This document shows, piece by piece, positions 16,880-25,136 of a stretch of DNA of 52,750 bases; the stretch's first letter is position 1, and every line of letters starts with the position of its first letter. The DNA is taken from positions 1-52,750 of the forward strand of contig NZ_FRXN01000008.1 in the NCBI RefSeq assembly GCF_900148515.1, in the 5' to 3' direction. This stretch comes from Algoriphagus zhangzhouensis (GTDB lineage: Bacteria; Bacteroidota; Bacteroidia; Cytophagales; Cyclobacteriaceae). A program made the position numbers and the translations under genes. The notes below the pieces were generated by a model. The model was given only the letters and a program-made list of their open reading frames with translations, had not been told where the DNA came from and did not search any database.

Positions 16880-19800
16880 TTAAAAACCTGCTCGTAAGCC
16901 AAAAGAGAAGGTGGTCAAAGATGGGCTCAGTATATAATCTGGGTCCTGTACAGCATCCGTTGCCTTCCAGAGTACTCCCAGATTGTTGATATAGACAAAG
17001 GTTTCCAGAGAATTGAATAATGGTTTCCCTCCTTCTTTTTTCGGCCAAGTATAAGCCAATCTTACATCCTGCATTCGGATATGATCTCCCTTTTCTACCA
17101 AGGCAGAACTGTTGAGATAAAAGCCATTTCTATAGGCATTCCTTGCACCAGGGTCTGACGGAACGTTGGTAGTCTGCTCATCTCCCGGCTCCTGCCATCT
17201 TCTTTCATAATCTCCATGACTGATCTCTCCCAAATTGACATTGTCATAGGATACCGAAGGTCTTTTAAAGTAATAGCCCAGTCTATAAGAGATATTGGCA
17301 GATAGGCTCCAACCTCTATAACTGAAGGTATTCCGAAAGGCTCCGAATCGGGTGGGTCTGCCGCTGCCATGGAATCGGATATTTTCAGGAGTCGCTTCCG
17401 AATAAATAGTCAGGTAATCCGTACTGGCTTCTCCATCCACATAGCCCATGGGATCACCGGTATCCGGATCCAATCCTGCAAAAGGAAAACTGAAAATGGA
17501 AAAGAGGGGCTTTCCAATTACAGGAGTCGGAAGCGAAGGACTATAGCTGAGCAATTGGGTTCCTGTAGGATTATTTTCCACTCCAGTCACTTCTTCTTTT
17601 ACCAAGCTCAAAAAGAAACTACTCTCCCATTTCAACTCTCCGGTCGTATTGATGCTGTTGATCACCAGATCCCAACCTTTGGTTTGTGTGGATGCATAAT
17701 TCAGCGTCGCTTCTGAGAAGCCTGAGGAAGGATACAGCGGAATATTGCCCAAAAGATCCAAGCCTTCTTTCTGGTAGTAATCCAGTGAACCCGAGAGTCT
17801 TCCACCTTTGATCCCAAAGTCAACTCCTGAATTCACGATCTTGATCCGCTCCCACCTCAGTTCCGGATTGGGTGGAGTCCTGATTCCCAAAAAGGGAAGT
17901 CCGGTATTGAAGTTCAATGCTCCTCCAAAGGTATTTGCCGTGGTCACTGCTGTTACATTGGAATTGGTATTGCCATTGTAGCCATAGCTGAATCTCAGCT
18001 TGAGAAAATCAAAGATCCTGTCTTTCAAAAATTCCTCTTCTGAAGCAATCCAACCCAAACCTGCCGACCAGAGTGGAACGGACTTTTGATTCGTCGCCAC
18101 TCCAAAAAGATTGGAAGCATCTCTTCTCAAGCTAGCATTTAGCAAATAGCGGTCTTTATAAGCATAACCCAGATTCCCAAATACCGAAACAAAGCGATTG
18201 ATCCTGCCTTCAAATTCTTCTCCAAATGGAATGGTTCTGGACCTTCCAGTTGCATACTCCCTCCATCGAGTCAGATAATCCACTGGCATGGAAGTTCCGT
18301 TTTCCTCGCTATAGCCATAAGAACTGCTCTGATAGCCTTGAGACTGGTAATCCTTCACTTCACCTCCCACAAAAGCCTGGATGCTATGAAAGCCATTCCA
18401 GGTTTTGGTATAGTTCAACTGCCCTCTCACATTATGGCTAAAGGCTGATCCATAATTGGAATACAAGATTCCTCCCATGGGAACGTGGTGGATCAGACCT
18501 CCTATTTCGTCGATCTCTGTGTAGTTGTTGATCAGGTTTCTGGCAACATAAGATTCCAAAGGATGGTGGGTACTGCCCTCCTGTCGATTGTTCCAATACT
18601 GGTAATTGGCAGAAAGACTAAAGCCTCCACCAATTTGATAGTCCAATCCGGCAAACAATCTAAGATCATTGGAATTGCTCAATGTTTTGTTTAACCCCAA
18701 CTCTCCAAGGGGAACATAGTTCCAGTCCAAGGCCAATAGATTCTGATTGGCTTCCTTGAATCGAACTGAATAATCCTGATATACGGGAAGAGGATTTCCC
18801 GATTCATCTGCCAATCTATCGTAAGGAAAGAAGTTGGTACCCGGCATCCCGTTATAGCTTTTGGCCTGAACCCAATAAGCTCCTATAGTCAGGGTCAGCT
18901 TATCTTTAAAAGTCTTCCAGCTCTGTCGCGTACTCAAAGTCAGTCTGGAATTATCAGCTTCCACGTCTTGTCCCAGATTTCTGTCCCAACCTGCACTGAA
19001 GAGGTAGCTATGCTTTTTGGATCCTCCTGATACATTTAAAGCATATTGCTGTTGGGAAGCCGAACGCTTGAAGTATTTCTCCTGATCCCTTCTGATATCT
19101 GAGTTTCTCAATACTTGCAATCTCGAATCTAGTTCTGCTTGGGAAATCTCTCCCTGCTCAAATGCATACATCGATTCGGCCAGGGGATTGACCACTGGAT
19201 TTCTTCTGTTTCCGATCTGGGAGGCATAGTACCCATTTTTATAAAGTTCCAGTTGCTTATCCAGCAGAGAATTGATGGACATCAGGGGATAATAAAAAAG
19301 ATCGGGTTTTTCCACCTGTGTCAGATTCATCGTGAGATTAACCCGGGATGGGCTTTCAAAGCTTCCCTTCTTGGTAGTGATCACGATCACTCCGTTTCCT
19401 GCCCTCGCTCCCCAGATGGAAGCTGCTGCCGCATCTTTCAGCACGGTCATACTGGATACATCATTGGGATTAATAGAGGAAAGCGGGCCATCATAGGCCA
19501 GATTGTCCACCACAATCAGGGGCTGACTATTGGAAATCAGCGTGGCTGTTCCCCGGATGGATATACTTTCTCCAGGCTCCAGTCTGCTGTTGTCCCGATT
19601 GAAGATCAATCCGGGTGTTATATCTTCCAGTCTATCAATCAGATTGGTGGAAACTCTTCTATCCAGCAATTCCTGATCTATCCCCACAAATGAACCTGTG
19701 GTTCGCTCCAATGGGAGCTCCTGAAATCCCGTAGAAAAAACCGTCACTCCTTCCAGAGCCAGATCTGATTCGATTAAGCCTACATCCAATTGAGTCTGAT

Positions 19801-20080
19801 GGGCAGAAACCAACACTTCCTGCGTCGCATAACCGATAAAGCTAAAAGTCAAAACCCGTTCTCCCGAAGGAATTGAAAGTAAATATTGTCCCTCTTCATT
19901 AGTGACAGTTCCTTTGCTGCTTCCTTTTAGAATTACTGTCACTCCCGGAAGTGAAGAGCCATCCGAAGCAGCAGTCACCTGACCCTTTAGGATCCTTGGA
20001 TTTGTTTGGGCTATCCCCAGAAAAGAAAAGCCCCAGCATATTGCCAGTGTATAAACCAGCTTAGTCATCAATGTTCTCAT
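16880..20080 (-). CDS. SusC/RagA family TonB-linked outer-membrane transporter
   Basis: The 1066-residue product has a signal peptide (residues 1-24), a carboxypeptidase-regulatory-like domain (about 29-105, LKGQVTAASDGSSLPGVTV), a TonB-box-like segment (GVTVFSTGFQ, 111-120), a plug domain (about 125-237) with PLIVVDN and the SusC hallmark DAAAASIWGARAGNGVIVIT, and a long beta-barrel. An N-terminal STN signalling domain is absent, so direct anti-sigma signalling is unlikely. The start overlaps the stop of the thioredoxin-like gene by 4 bases and susD follows. It imports an unknown ligand across the outer membrane using TonB energy. Its base composition is visibly more GC-rich than the glycosyltransferase block. 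Confidence 0.95.
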   Translation of the reverse strand: MRTLMTKLVYTLAICWGFSFLGIAQTNPRILKGQVTAASDGSSLPGVTVILKGSSKGTVTNEEGQYLLSIPSGERVLTFSFIGYATQEVLVSAHQTQLDVGLIESDLALEGVTVFSTGFQELPLERTTGSFVGIDQELLDRRVSTNLIDRLEDITPGLIFNRDNSRLEPGESISIRGTATLISNSQPLIVVDNLAYDGPLSSINPNDVSSMTVLKDAAAASIWGARAGNGVIVITTKKGSFESPSRVNLTMNLTQVEKPDLFYYPLMSINSLLDKQLELYKNGYYASQIGNRRNPVVNPLAESMYAFEQGEISQAELDSRLQVLRNSDIRRDQEKYFKRSASQQQYALNVSGGSKKHSYLFSAGWDRNLGQDVEADNSRLTLSTRQSWKTFKDKLTLTIGAYWVQAKSYNGMPGTNFFPYDRLADESGNPLPVYQDYSVRFKEANQNLLALDWNYVPLGELGLNKTLSNSNDLRLFAGLDYQIGGGFSLSANYQYWNNRQEGSTHHPLESYVARNLINNYTEIDEIGGLIHHVPMGGILYSNYGSAFSHNVRGQLNYTKTWNGFHSIQAFVGGEVKDYQSQGYQSSSYGYSEENGTSMPVDYLTRWREYATGRSRTIPFGEEFEGRINRFVSVFGNLGYAYKDRYLLNASLRRDASNLFGVATNQKSVPLWSAGLGWIASEEEFLKDRIFDFLKLRFSYGYNGNTNSNVTAVTTANTFGGALNFNTGLPFLGIRTPPNPELRWERIKIVNSGVDFGIKGGRLSGSLDYYQKEGLDLLGNIPLYPSSGFSEATLNYASTQTKGWDLVINSINTTGELKWESSFFLSLVKEEVTGVENNPTGTQLLSYSPSLPTPVIGKPLFSIFSFPFAGLDPDTGDPMGYVDGEASTDYLTIYSEATPENIRFHGSGRPTRFGAFRNTFSYRGWSLSANISYRLGYYFKRPSVSYDNVNLGEISHGDYERRWQEPGDEQTTNVPSDPGARNAYRNGFYLNSSALVEKGDHIRMQDVRLAYTWPKKEGGKPLFNSLETFVYINNLGVLWKATDAVQDPDYILSPSLTTFSFGLRAGF

Positions 20081-22272
20081 AGTTTGGCTTGGGTTTGGGT
20101 CTGCTGAACCTTTTCTTTGAAAAAGCTCTCAAAATTGTTTTTGATGCCTTCCAAAGTGGTAAAGCCTGTACGCAGATTGAAGGACTGTATCTTCCCTTCC
20201 GCATCGATCAACATGGTTTTGGGAAAGGCATTGATTTCATAGTAGGATCTCCACTTTTTCTTTTCCTCTCCCCTGATAATGAAATTGGGAATGGAGGGAT
20301 CTGAATACTTGTCTATTCTGGACTTCCAGAGATCGAGGTCTTCATCGATGGAAATGGCTATCAACTGATAGTCTAGATTCTGGGTTTGCTGATAAAGGGG
20401 ATAAAGAATCTGATCGAAAAAGTCCGCACTGTGAGCACAGGAAGAGAAGTAGAAATAGACCAGAGTTGGCTTTCCCTGAAAGAGATTTTCATCATAAAGC
20501 TCTCCTTGTAGACTCTCCAACTCAATTGGAATAACCATTTCTCCGGGAACATAGGCATGTTTCAGATTGAGCAGTCTATCCCTCCAGGGGGCAGTTTCTG
20601 TATCTTTCAAATAGGCATTGATTACCTTTTCTGCATTGGGAATATCTGATAGATATTCGGAGAGGTATCCACTAAGCAATCGGTCCGCCAGTTCTCCGGA
20701 ATAGTCTTCCCTTACTTGACCCTGAAAGCTTCCCTTTTTTAGCAAAGCTCTCAACATGGTTTCTTCCAATGCCAGGTTCAGGTAGCCTGAAGAAACCAAT
20801 TGGGCAGCAGAATGAAATTCACCTTCTTGTTTTTGATCCCAGATCTTGAGCTCATCAATAATTGCCAGTACCCTATCAAAATAAACCGCTTGCTCCTCTA
20901 CTGAAAAACGGGCAAAAACCTCCGGATAATGGAATTTTCGAAAAGATGCCAGCTTACCTCCATAGAGTTTCCCAACCGTTTCTGTCAGAAGCAATTCATA
21001 ACGCTCCTCTCCGATTTTGTCTCGATAGAAGTCCAGAACCTCCAAACGGAGAGCAAGCTCATCTTCCGTATTTTCCAGATCATCAAAGAAGTGATCCATC
21101 GCTTCCTTTCCCAACTCTAGCATTTGAAAATGACTACCAAACTGAGATTCGTATTTTTCAATTAATCCCTCCTTTTCCACACTTTGGAATCGGGGGCTGG
21201 ATTTGCTTCCAAACATGAGCATTGGAGTATCAAAATCATCTCGAAGCTTCTCTCTATATAAGGCATATTGGGCTTCATAGAAATCAGCATCCGGACCTGC
21301 AAAAACCAAGGTGGAATGATAGAGATCCATGTTGATCTTTAGGCTATCTCCCGGAAACATCAGAAAGTCTTCCAAAAGAATTCTTTCACCGATCGTCAGG
21401 CTGAAATAGCCGGGTCTATCGAAAAGCTCTAGTCTTTGGCTAAACTTTCGGATTCTATAATCCGAAACCCCATCATAAAACTCTCCTTTCTCGAGATTCA
21501 CTATCGCCTCCTCTTCAAGAAAAGGAGCATCCTCAGAAAAGAAGTAAGGAGTCCAAGTAAAATAAAGCGGCCCCAGAGAATCGGGATTAATCAGCTCGCC
21601 ATAAATCAATACCTCTCCACTGACAGGGGAATCCAAACTCCCTTGACTGAGAGAAATAGAATCATCAAAAAACTGATTCCCAAGTAAAGTGGAGCGGGTT
21701 TCCCCGCTCCGAAGGGACATCTTTGTAAGCTGAGGAAAGTTTGATGTCCCGGGTGAGTCAGCAACTTGACTATTTACAATAGTGGGGGCTCCAAATAAGA
21801 ATAGGAATAAAAAGAAAGTGGCTAGGATATATTGAAAGAATCGTTTTATGGAGATATACAAACCTTCGGTTTGTGAGATATGCAAGACTTTGTCTTGCGA
21901 AATAGGCAAACCTTCGGTTTGCGAGATAGGCCATCCTGCGGCTGGCGAAATAATCCCGATAAATCGGGAGAGATATAGCTCCTTCTTCGCTGAAATATTA
22001 CTCCCTTCGGTTATTGAGATAGGCAATCTGTTGGATTGCGAGATATATCGACTTCGTCGATGAAATATGTCAGCCTGAGGCTGACGAAATAAATCTGCTA
22101 TTCGCAGTGAAATAGAGTAGTCGCTTTGCTCCTGAGATATGGGAGCTAGAGGTCGATGAGATACCCCGATATTTGCGGGGAGATAAGATATTATTCTCGG
22201 TAAAGGCAAACTGCTTCTATTGGGAAAAGGACATAGCTTCGCCGGGAAGCATGTGTGTATTATTTTTTTCAT
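20077..22272 (-). CDS. Exported thioredoxin-like protein with in-frame palindrome-array extension
   Basis: The frame has 731 codons. Residues 588-727 form a thioredoxin/TlpA-like domain with KPTLVYFYFSSCAHS (one cysteine, C612, where CxxC is usual), a cis-proline in NAFPKTML (P684), and IDAEGKI. The middle holds a DUF4369-like beta region and a helical linker, as in thioredoxin-like partners of SusCD. A classic signal peptide (KRFFQYILATFFLFLFLFG) begins only at residue 143. The first ~141 residues are translated from an array of palindromes (separate entry) and do not resemble a protein domain. No ATG lies between array and signal peptide. Real starts could be ATG 22272, TTG 21861 inside the last palindrome, or a lost ATG at the ATA codon 21849. 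It overlaps susC by 4 bases. Confidence 0.8.
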   Translation of the reverse strand: MKKIIHTCFPAKLCPFPNRSSLPLPRIISYLPANIGVSHRPLAPISQEQSDYSISLRIADLFRQPQADIFHRRSRYISQSNRLPISITEGSNISAKKELYLSRFIGIISPAAGWPISQTEGLPISQDKVLHISQTEGLYISIKRFFQYILATFFLFLFLFGAPTIVNSQVADSPGTSNFPQLTKMSLRSGETRSTLLGNQFFDDSISLSQGSLDSPVSGEVLIYGELINPDSLGPLYFTWTPYFFSEDAPFLEEEAIVNLEKGEFYDGVSDYRIRKFSQRLELFDRPGYFSLTIGERILLEDFLMFPGDSLKINMDLYHSTLVFAGPDADFYEAQYALYREKLRDDFDTPMLMFGSKSSPRFQSVEKEGLIEKYESQFGSHFQMLELGKEAMDHFFDDLENTEDELALRLEVLDFYRDKIGEERYELLLTETVGKLYGGKLASFRKFHYPEVFARFSVEEQAVYFDRVLAIIDELKIWDQKQEGEFHSAAQLVSSGYLNLALEETMLRALLKKGSFQGQVREDYSGELADRLLSGYLSEYLSDIPNAEKVINAYLKDTETAPWRDRLLNLKHAYVPGEMVIPIELESLQGELYDENLFQGKPTLVYFYFSSCAHSADFFDQILYPLYQQTQNLDYQLIAISIDEDLDLWKSRIDKYSDPSIPNFIIRGEEKKKWRSYYEINAFPKTMLIDAEGKIQSFNLRTGFTTLEGIKNNFESFFKEKVQQTQTQAKL
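21859..22250. repeat. Variable-palindrome array with conserved 9-base linker, 24-base period
   Basis: On the plus strand about fifteen palindromes or decayed palindromes of 13-17 bases alternate with a linker of form (T/C)GA(G/A)ATANN. Clear units are CAAACCTTCGGTTTG (21859 and 21907), CAAGACTTTGTCTTG (21883), CCCGATAAATCGGG (21955), CAATCTGTTGGATTG (22024), TCGACTTCGTCGA (22048), TCAGCCTGAGGCTGA (22070), CTGCTATTCGCAG (22095), CCCCGATATTTGCGGGG (22164) and GCTTCGCCGGGAAGC (22236). Linkers include TGAGATATG, CGAAATAGG, CGAGATAGG, TGAAATATG and CGAAATAAA. Stem sequence varies while symmetry and linker persist. On the minus strand the array is open in the gene's frame, each unit reading as x-I-S plus five variable residues. 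Confidence 0.9.
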
Positions 22273-22566
22273 GCTTTGAAATGCCCTAGGACAAGCGGAA
22301 GAAGTAATACCGACAAGGCAATGCTACACCACAGCGCACAAGTCTCCCAGCTAGCCCTTGGGGCTTTGTTAAATGTGAAATGATTGGTTAGAAATAATCA
22401 GAAAAGAAAACTGAACCCTCCATGGCGGAAGCTTTCTAAACTCTTTGACGGAATAATTCCGTGATTTCACCTTTACAAAATTCCAATGGCACCTTAATGG
22501 ATCAGCACAAAAGAGATATGCTAAAGATCAAACAGATTGAGAAAGGATGGTTTATCTACCTTATCT

Positions 22567-22641
22567 CGCAATCGCGAAGCGGATTGCGTATCTTCTATCT
22601 ATCTCGCGAAGCATATCTTAACAATATTTCGCGAAGCATAT
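22567..22641. repeat. Second, degenerate palindrome array, opposite orientation
   Basis: CGCAAT (22567-22572) pairs with ATTGCG (22583-22588) around CGC-GAA-GCG. Two further CGCGAAGC units follow (22605, 22630). Read on the minus strand the joints are CGAAATATT, CGAGATAGA and CGAGATAAG, the same linker as in the 21.9-22.2 kb array but inverted. The remaining sequence from 22273 to 22750 shows no gene that I can support. Confidence 0.65.
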
Positions 22642-22750
22642 TTCCTTTAATACTATGTTTGATGAAATCGTTTCGCCCTAATTAGATAGGATAGTCCCGC
22701 GGAAGAGTACAAAAAATCCACAGGAGCAATCAGGGTAAAAATGTTAAGCC

Positions 22751-22912
22751 TTATTCAGGCTGTTTTGGTTTGATAGGATAAAGCCGATCAAATTCTAAAA
22801 TCCCCAACATTATCCTAATTACTTTCTGAAGAGCAAATAAATCCTTACCAAATCCCAAAAGCTTGCGGAACGAAACTCTAAAGAAAACAATGGATAGAAA
22901 TACTTGCTTCAT
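22751..22912 (-). CDS. Small hypothetical protein (53 residues)
   Basis: ATG at 22912 opens a 53-codon frame ending TAA 22751-22753. The product is basic and hydrophobic (MKQVFLSIVFFRVSFRKLLG) and ends YPIKPKQPE. The start is 2 bases past the stop of the 63-residue gene, which suggests a two-gene unit. I do not recognise it. It could be a chance frame; the tight spacing is the main support. Confidence 0.4.
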   Translation of the reverse strand: MKQVFLSIVFFRVSFRKLLGFGKDLFALQKVIRIMLGILEFDRLYPIKPKQPE

Positions 22913-22914
22913 GC

Positions 22915-23106
22915 TTATTCTGATTTTGAAAAATACTCCAACAGCCTATAGATGTTCTTGATATACTCTTGCTGTACCCGATTGCAATCCTCCACTTTGA
23001 TAAGGTCTAGAATCCCTAAAATAGATTCCTTAAAAAGACCTGCCTCTTGAATTGGTATCTGGATTAAATCTCCCAATTCCTGCGTATGACCTTTGTTTCT
23101 TTGCAT
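22915..23106 (-). CDS. Small hypothetical protein, divergent from XRE regulator
   Basis: The 63-residue product is predicted to be helical (LGDLIQIPIQEAGLFKES; YIKNIYRLLEYFSKSE), with no signal peptide or cysteine pattern. It diverges from the XRE gene over 116 bases that hold two operator-like sites. Its start codon is 27 bases from the first site, so it is likely co-regulated. The arrangement recalls small regulator/partner pairs such as toxin-antitoxin loci, but no toxin family is recognised. Confidence 0.5.
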   Translation of the reverse strand: MQRNKGHTQELGDLIQIPIQEAGLFKESILGILDLIKVEDCNRVQQEYIKNIYRLLEYFSKSE

Positions 23107-23132
23107 TATAAAACATGTCTTTCTGTAAATAT

Positions 23133-23181
23133 ATCATGTTTATCTTGATTTTCAAAAACATTTTATCAAGTTATTCTTGAT
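23133..23181. promoter_or_regulatory. Paired 17-bp operator-like sites
   Basis: ATCATGTTTATCTTGAT (23133-23149) and ATCAAGTTATTCTTGAT (23165-23181) share the form ATCAxGTTxxTCTTGAT with dyad symmetry. Their starts are 32 bases apart, about three helical turns, in the divergent promoter region of the XRE gene. This is what an autoregulating dimeric repressor would need. Confidence 0.55.
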
Positions 23182-23222
23182 ATTTTTCAAGTATTTTATA
23201 CTTTCCGTAAAGAAAAAAATGA

Positions 23223-23429
23223 ATGACAAGACTTGGAGAAATATTTACCCGCAAATCAATCAATAAAGCAGATGTTGCAAGGAAATCCGGATTAACCTCT
23301 CAAAGAATTGGTGTTTTAACTCTAGACCAAAAAGCCAAACTTACTGTCGCTGAACTCTACCTAATCGCCAAGGCGATTGATGAGGATCCTTGTAAGCTAT
23401 TGGACTATGTCTGTCAGGATTTAAAATAA
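23223..23429 (+). CDS. XRE-family helix-turn-helix regulator
   Basis: The 68-residue product is a single Cro/C1-type domain: LGEIFTRKSINKADVARKSG, then SQRIGVLTL, then LTVAELYLIAKAIDEDP and a C-terminal CKLLDYV. The DVARKSGLTSQRIGVL stretch fits the helix-turn-helix. Small stand-alone XRE proteins usually repress their own promoter. Paired dyad sites lie upstream. Confidence 0.85.
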   Translation: MTRLGEIFTRKSINKADVARKSGLTSQRIGVLTLDQKAKLTVAELYLIAKAIDEDPCKLLDYVCQDLK

Positions 23430-23434
23430 AAAAA

Positions 23435-23460
23435 CCCCTCAAAACCGAAGTCTTGAGGGG
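23435..23460 (-). terminator. Terminator ending the polysaccharide operon
   Basis: CCCCTCAA (23435-23442) pairs with TTGAGGGG (23453-23460). On the minus strand it is followed by seven T residues, 27 bases past the deacetylase stop codon. It also lies just after the convergent XRE gene, which could use the stem too. Confidence 0.8.
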
Positions 23461-23486
23461 ATTATATTGAGTTGAGGAAAAAGGTT

Positions 23487-24473
23487 CTAAACTTGGATTG
23501 CTGAAATAGTTTTAAATTTCTCACCTACTCCTGCCATATGAAGGGATTGCATTCCAAATTCGTTTTTAAGCTTTTTAAAATGGGCTAGAATTTCCTTTAA
23601 CTCATTCATTGACTCTTTGGGAGCATTGGCAAAATTATGTGGATGCCACCATAAGTGATATACTTCCCCTCTTTTTGCAGCATTTTCCATTTCTGATTTC
23701 ACACGATTCAACCTAACCTGGTTCATCAATAGATTTCCTTTTTTATAAGGTCTTAAAATTCTAGAAGCAGGGATAACCAATGGTTCATTGGGATAAGGTT
23801 TTATTTCTGTGATAGGGTAAGAGGATCGAGAACCCACTTCAAAAAAGCAATCTGCAGAACGAAACACTTTCTTCCCTATACTTTCATGCTGGGTTTCTTG
23901 CCAAAACCAATTTTTAGGATTCCCTCTGACATATTCATAACCCTCTACCAAGCAAATAGGTAGATACAATTCATTAATATGGTTTCTTGGAAAGACCAAG
24001 GACTTTAATGAAACTCCAAACTTATCTTGAGCTATCCTTTGAGTGGACTTCAAATCCATTCTGAATTGCTCCGGGCTTTGACCACGCATCAAAGTATAAT
24101 AATGGGCATAGGTATGGGAGCCTAACTCCTGTCCAGGAGTATCCAATATTCTTCTAATCAATTCTGGAGCAAAATGAACTTCAGGTTTTATTCCATTGAC
24201 TTTGACCCATTCATAAGCCGACAGTTCTTTTACTCTATAGCTTGGAAGATATTCAGGCGAATAGGATTTCCATTCCTCCTCATTATCTGCAAACAACATC
24301 CCCACTGTTGCCCAGGTGACTTGAATATTATATTCAACAAATAGATCCAACATTTGAGGGACCAAATCTCTTGTATTTAAAAAATACTGAGGCTTGTAGC
24401 TTGTCCCAACTTTATCAAAAATCCCCCAAAGGAGTTCGAAGTCAAGAGAGATGGAGAGGGTTCCGGGATTCAT
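23487..24473 (-). CDS. Polysaccharide deacetylase family protein (NodB-like)
   Basis: The 328-residue product shows the carbohydrate esterase family 4 landmarks: SLDFELLWG with the catalytic-base aspartate (D11), SHTYAHYY with the metal-binding H-x3-H, the FPRNHINE segment, and a late WWHPHNF histidine. These enzymes remove N-acetyl groups from glycans with a divalent metal. There is no signal peptide, so it would act in the cytoplasm, probably on lipid-linked or nucleotide-linked intermediates. It is the last gene of the polysaccharide locus, 0.18 kb after the four-helix-bundle gene across a GGGATTA repeat tract. Confidence 0.88.
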   Translation of the reverse strand: MNPGTLSISLDFELLWGIFDKVGTSYKPQYFLNTRDLVPQMLDLFVEYNIQVTWATVGMLFADNEEEWKSYSPEYLPSYRVKELSAYEWVKVNGIKPEVHFAPELIRRILDTPGQELGSHTYAHYYTLMRGQSPEQFRMDLKSTQRIAQDKFGVSLKSLVFPRNHINELYLPICLVEGYEYVRGNPKNWFWQETQHESIGKKVFRSADCFFEVGSRSSYPITEIKPYPNEPLVIPASRILRPYKKGNLLMNQVRLNRVKSEMENAAKRGEVYHLWWHPHNFANAPKESMNELKEILAHFKKLKNEFGMQSLHMAGVGEKFKTISAIQV

Positions 24474-24537
24474 AAATGGATAGCATGAACATTTAATCTA
24501 ACAATTTAAAAAAATGATGAAAGGGGAAAAAGAAATT

Positions 24538-24655
24538 TAGGATTAGGGAATGGGGATTAGGGATTAGGGATTCGGAATTGGGGAAAAGGAAAATGGGATT
24601 GGGAAATTGAGATTGGGAATTAGGGATTGGGGAATAGGGATTTGGGTTAAAAGAT
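24538..24655 (-). repeat. GGGATTA/GGGAATT low-complexity tract
   Basis: Imperfect tandem GGGATTA and GGGAATTG units fill the gap between the deacetylase and the four-helix-bundle gene. The same phrases occur in the repeat mosaics elsewhere (TAATCCCTAATCCC near 9205, 46750 and 50735). Confidence 0.7.
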
Positions 24656-24657
24656 TC

Positions 24658-25038
24658 TCAAATTTTGGATGATGGTTTATTTTTTTCTGTAAGGTACCTG
24701 ATATAGCCATTCAGGATTTTTAGTGAAGTAATGCAATCATTTTGAACGGATGAAAACAAATCAATTTCAATATAATGACAATCTTTTGCCTCAATTAAAT
24801 GATCAAGAATTTCACCCAATGAACCTCTTGAATTATAATAAAACTTTCTGCTATCCAAAAAATGGAATCTACCCCAACCTTCGGCAATATTTGCTGTTGC
24901 AGACCTAGCCGCTCTTAGCAATTGAGCCTTAAGGTCATACTTCTCAGAGTCAGGGATTCTCGATAGAATTTCAAGTCGAATCCTATTTTTAAGAGAATAT
25001 GCGCTTTGCCAGCATTTCAAATCTTCAAAAGTATCCAT
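24658..25038 (-). CDS. Four-helix-bundle protein (S23 / intervening-sequence family)
   Basis: The 126-residue product has the family pattern: FEDLKCWQSAYSLKNRI at the start, then LLRAARSATANIAEGWGR and a following FYYNSRGSLGEILDHL. The family (TIGR02436-like) was first noticed in intervening sequences of 23S rRNA genes and is widespread as free-standing genes in Bacteroidota. Its function is unknown. Here it is surrounded by low-complexity repeats inside the polysaccharide region, so it may be a passenger of repeat-associated rearrangement. Confidence 0.9.
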   Translation of the reverse strand: MDTFEDLKCWQSAYSLKNRIRLEILSRIPDSEKYDLKAQLLRAARSATANIAEGWGRFHFLDSRKFYYNSRGSLGEILDHLIEAKDCHYIEIDLFSSVQNDCITSLKILNGYIRYLTEKNKPSSKI

Positions 25039-25136
25039 AAAAAGTATGCTTGATCTTCTTCAAAATAACAAAGCCTAACCAAAAACTAAAAAAATAATCA
25101 AACTTTTACTCCTATTCAATCCCCGAATCCCTTTTT

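Noticed and set aside
21859..22250. CRISPR array
   Set aside because: The conserved part is only 9 bases, the variable part is palindromic, and there are no cas genes. The geometry does not fit.
24538..24655. TTAGGG telomere-like repeat
   Set aside because: Units are imperfect GGGATTA/GGGAATTG, and the same low-complexity phrases are scattered through all repeat blocks of a bacterial sequence.
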